A stretch of DNA of 6,768 bases. It comes from Puniceicoccales bacterium (GTDB lineage Bacteria; Verrucomicrobiota; Verrucomicrobiia; Opitutales; LL51). This document shows, one piece after another, positions 5,875 to 6,768 of the stretch. The notes beneath the pieces were generated by a model that did not search any database, was not told the DNA's origin, and saw nothing but the letters and a program-made list of their open reading frames with translations. The translations under genes were made by a program, and so were the position numbers. Within the stretch, counting starts at the first letter, position 1. The number at the start of each line of letters is the position of its first letter. Location of the stretch: NCBI GenBank assembly GCA_031278845.1, contig JAITJQ010000036.1, positions 1 to 6,768 on the forward strand. Direction: 5' to 3'.

Positions 5875-6768
5875 CTATCGTAATTTTCTTAATGTTATTC
5901 GCACGGCTCCTCCTGTGCTCAGATTCTGCGTGTGTCCCTCCTCCGCCATCCTTGCCCGTGCACCTAAATCCGTTACCGTTGGCATAGGTGGTAAATCTTC
6001 CTCACGAGTTCCTGCTGCTCTCTTCTCTGCTCTTTTTGCCTCTGCGGCGGCTAACTCTTCCGGAAACGGCTGGAACGGGAGATCGCCCACCATTTTACCA
6101 AAAGCTTTGGTCGCATTGTTAAATTGCTCAATTTCACCTCTACCACCAAATAGCGTAGCAAGAAGCTCAATATCTTGCGATACACCGAAATCGAGGTACA
6201 AAGAATACTGTCTATTGCCCAAATCTTCCATTGTCGTTCCGAGCAGTTGTCCGCCAAATTGCTGCAGAATCATGTTTTTCGCACCCCACTGACTCGCATC
6301 GTAATCCAATGCCATGTGGTAGCCCTCCGCCGCTTCTGGAGAAATTTTCCCATCCGTTACCGCTTGATCGATGATGGCATGAAGATTTTTTCTGATTTCT
6401 GGACCATCGTCCATTGCCAGCTCCTGCATAATCTCGGGCGTTAAAACTTCGCGGTAAAGGGCCGGGCATTTCGTATTTGCCGTAACACCCATCGCATCGA
6501 CTATCGATATGAGATTCGCTATAGCTTGCTCCTTGTTGTTCGTAAAATCAAGCGGCTTGTCCAACCCAAACGGATAGCTGTGCTTTAACACCGCATCCTG
6601 CATGTATGCTTGCTCATCGGGACTAAATACACCCGAATTCTGCCCACCGAGTTCCAAATAAGCTGCACTCGCCAACGGATGGTCCTTCGCTGCTCCAAAA
6701 TCCCCTTTGGCGGCGTCGGTGGTGTAGCCAAGATCATGGTCAATCATAATCTGCATCGCCATTAACTT
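5875..6768 (-). CDS. HD-domain-like protein, 5' end outside the window
   Basis: The minus-strand frame is open from the right edge to TAG 5875-5877, at least 297 codons. The ATG at 6762 is only the first one inside the window, and the frame continues past it, so the true start is probably further upstream. Counting from that ATG, residues 5-40 read IMIDHDLGYT and DHPLASAAYLE, then VLKHSYPFGLD (His61) and IANLISIVDAMGV (Asp89). This is the HD-superfamily pattern of HD, a second His with DHP and S-A, a further His, then Asp in a late helix. It suggests a metal-dependent phosphohydrolase whose first His lies upstream of the edge. Residues 100-230 have no family I recognise, but 131-182 are duplicated at 4766-4917. 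The end is charged, with an Ala/Glu/Lys/Arg-rich helix (EELAAAEAKRAEKRAAG) and a basic tail (RITLRKLR). Substrate and location are unknown. Confidence 0.65.
   Translation of the reverse strand, partial: KLMAMQIMIDHDLGYTTDAAKGDFGAAKDHPLASAAYLELGGQNSGVFSPDEQAYMQDAVLKHSYPFGLDKPLDFTNNKEQAIANLISIVDAMGVTANTKCPALYREVLTPEIMQELAMDDGPEIRKNLHAIIDQAVTDGKISPEAAEGYHMALDYDASQWGAKNMILQQFGGQLLGTTMEDLGNRQYSLYLDFGVSQDIELLATLFGGRGEIEQFNNATKAFGKMVGDLPFQPFPEELAAAEAKRAEKRAAGTREEDLPPMPTVTDLGARARMAEEGHTQNLSTGGAVRITLRKLR
6296..6324. repeat. 29-base exact direct repeat, copy 2
   Basis: This is the second copy of the repeat at 4841-4869. It lies inside the intact HD-like gene, at residues 147-156 counted from the ATG at 6762, and is the presumed source of the shorter copy. 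Confidence 0.85.

Noticed and set aside
1..6768. tRNA, rRNA, CRISPR array or riboswitch
   Set aside because: No cloverleaf, rRNA-like segment or regularly spaced short repeats were seen on either strand.

Overview
The window is a decayed, accessory-type stretch of a bacterial chromosome. It contains exported or signal-peptide proteins, an ankyrin-repeat protein, a RelE-like domain on a large unknown protein, and several gene remnants. The murE remnant carries a DAP-ligase-type motif, which points to a bacterium with diaminopimelate peptidoglycan. Ankyrin proteins, many broken genes and AT-rich spacers fit a host-associated proteobacterium, for example an intracellular alphaproteobacterium such as Holosporales or Rickettsiales. 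That placement is inference; no rRNA or other marker gene is present.

Left third (1-2690). A plus-strand gene of the YhcG/DUF1016 family (PD-(D/E)XK nuclease family) appears only as two ends: an N-terminal piece at 1-105 and a C-terminal piece at about 2412-2690. The catalytic middle is missing. In its place sits a minus-strand two-gene unit: a 242-aa protein of unknown function (1674-2402), followed 20 bases later by a 514-aa protein (109-1653). The last 55 residues of the second protein resemble the RelE/YoeB toxin fold. The unit fits between the two remnants with almost no spare sequence.

Middle (2691-4401). A plus-strand pair follows: a small probably exported helical protein (2878-3339) and, 14 bases later, an exported metallo-beta-lactamase-fold hydrolase of the ComEC-like type (3354-4401). 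The hydrolase reading frame is broken twice by apparent single-base losses in homopolymers, although all the metal-ligand motifs are still encoded.

Right part (4402-6768, all minus strand). From right to left there is an HD-domain-like protein open at the window edge (5875-6768), an exported ankyrin protein with six repeats and its own good sigma-70-like promoter (4919-5815), a fragment of about 150 bases paralogous to part of the HD-like protein (about 4766-4917), and a heavily frameshifted murE 3' end (4410 to about 4766). The two HD-like copies form a direct repeat flanking the ankyrin gene.

The most interesting candidate is the two-gene unit inside the yhcG remnant. No known function can be assigned to either protein as a whole.
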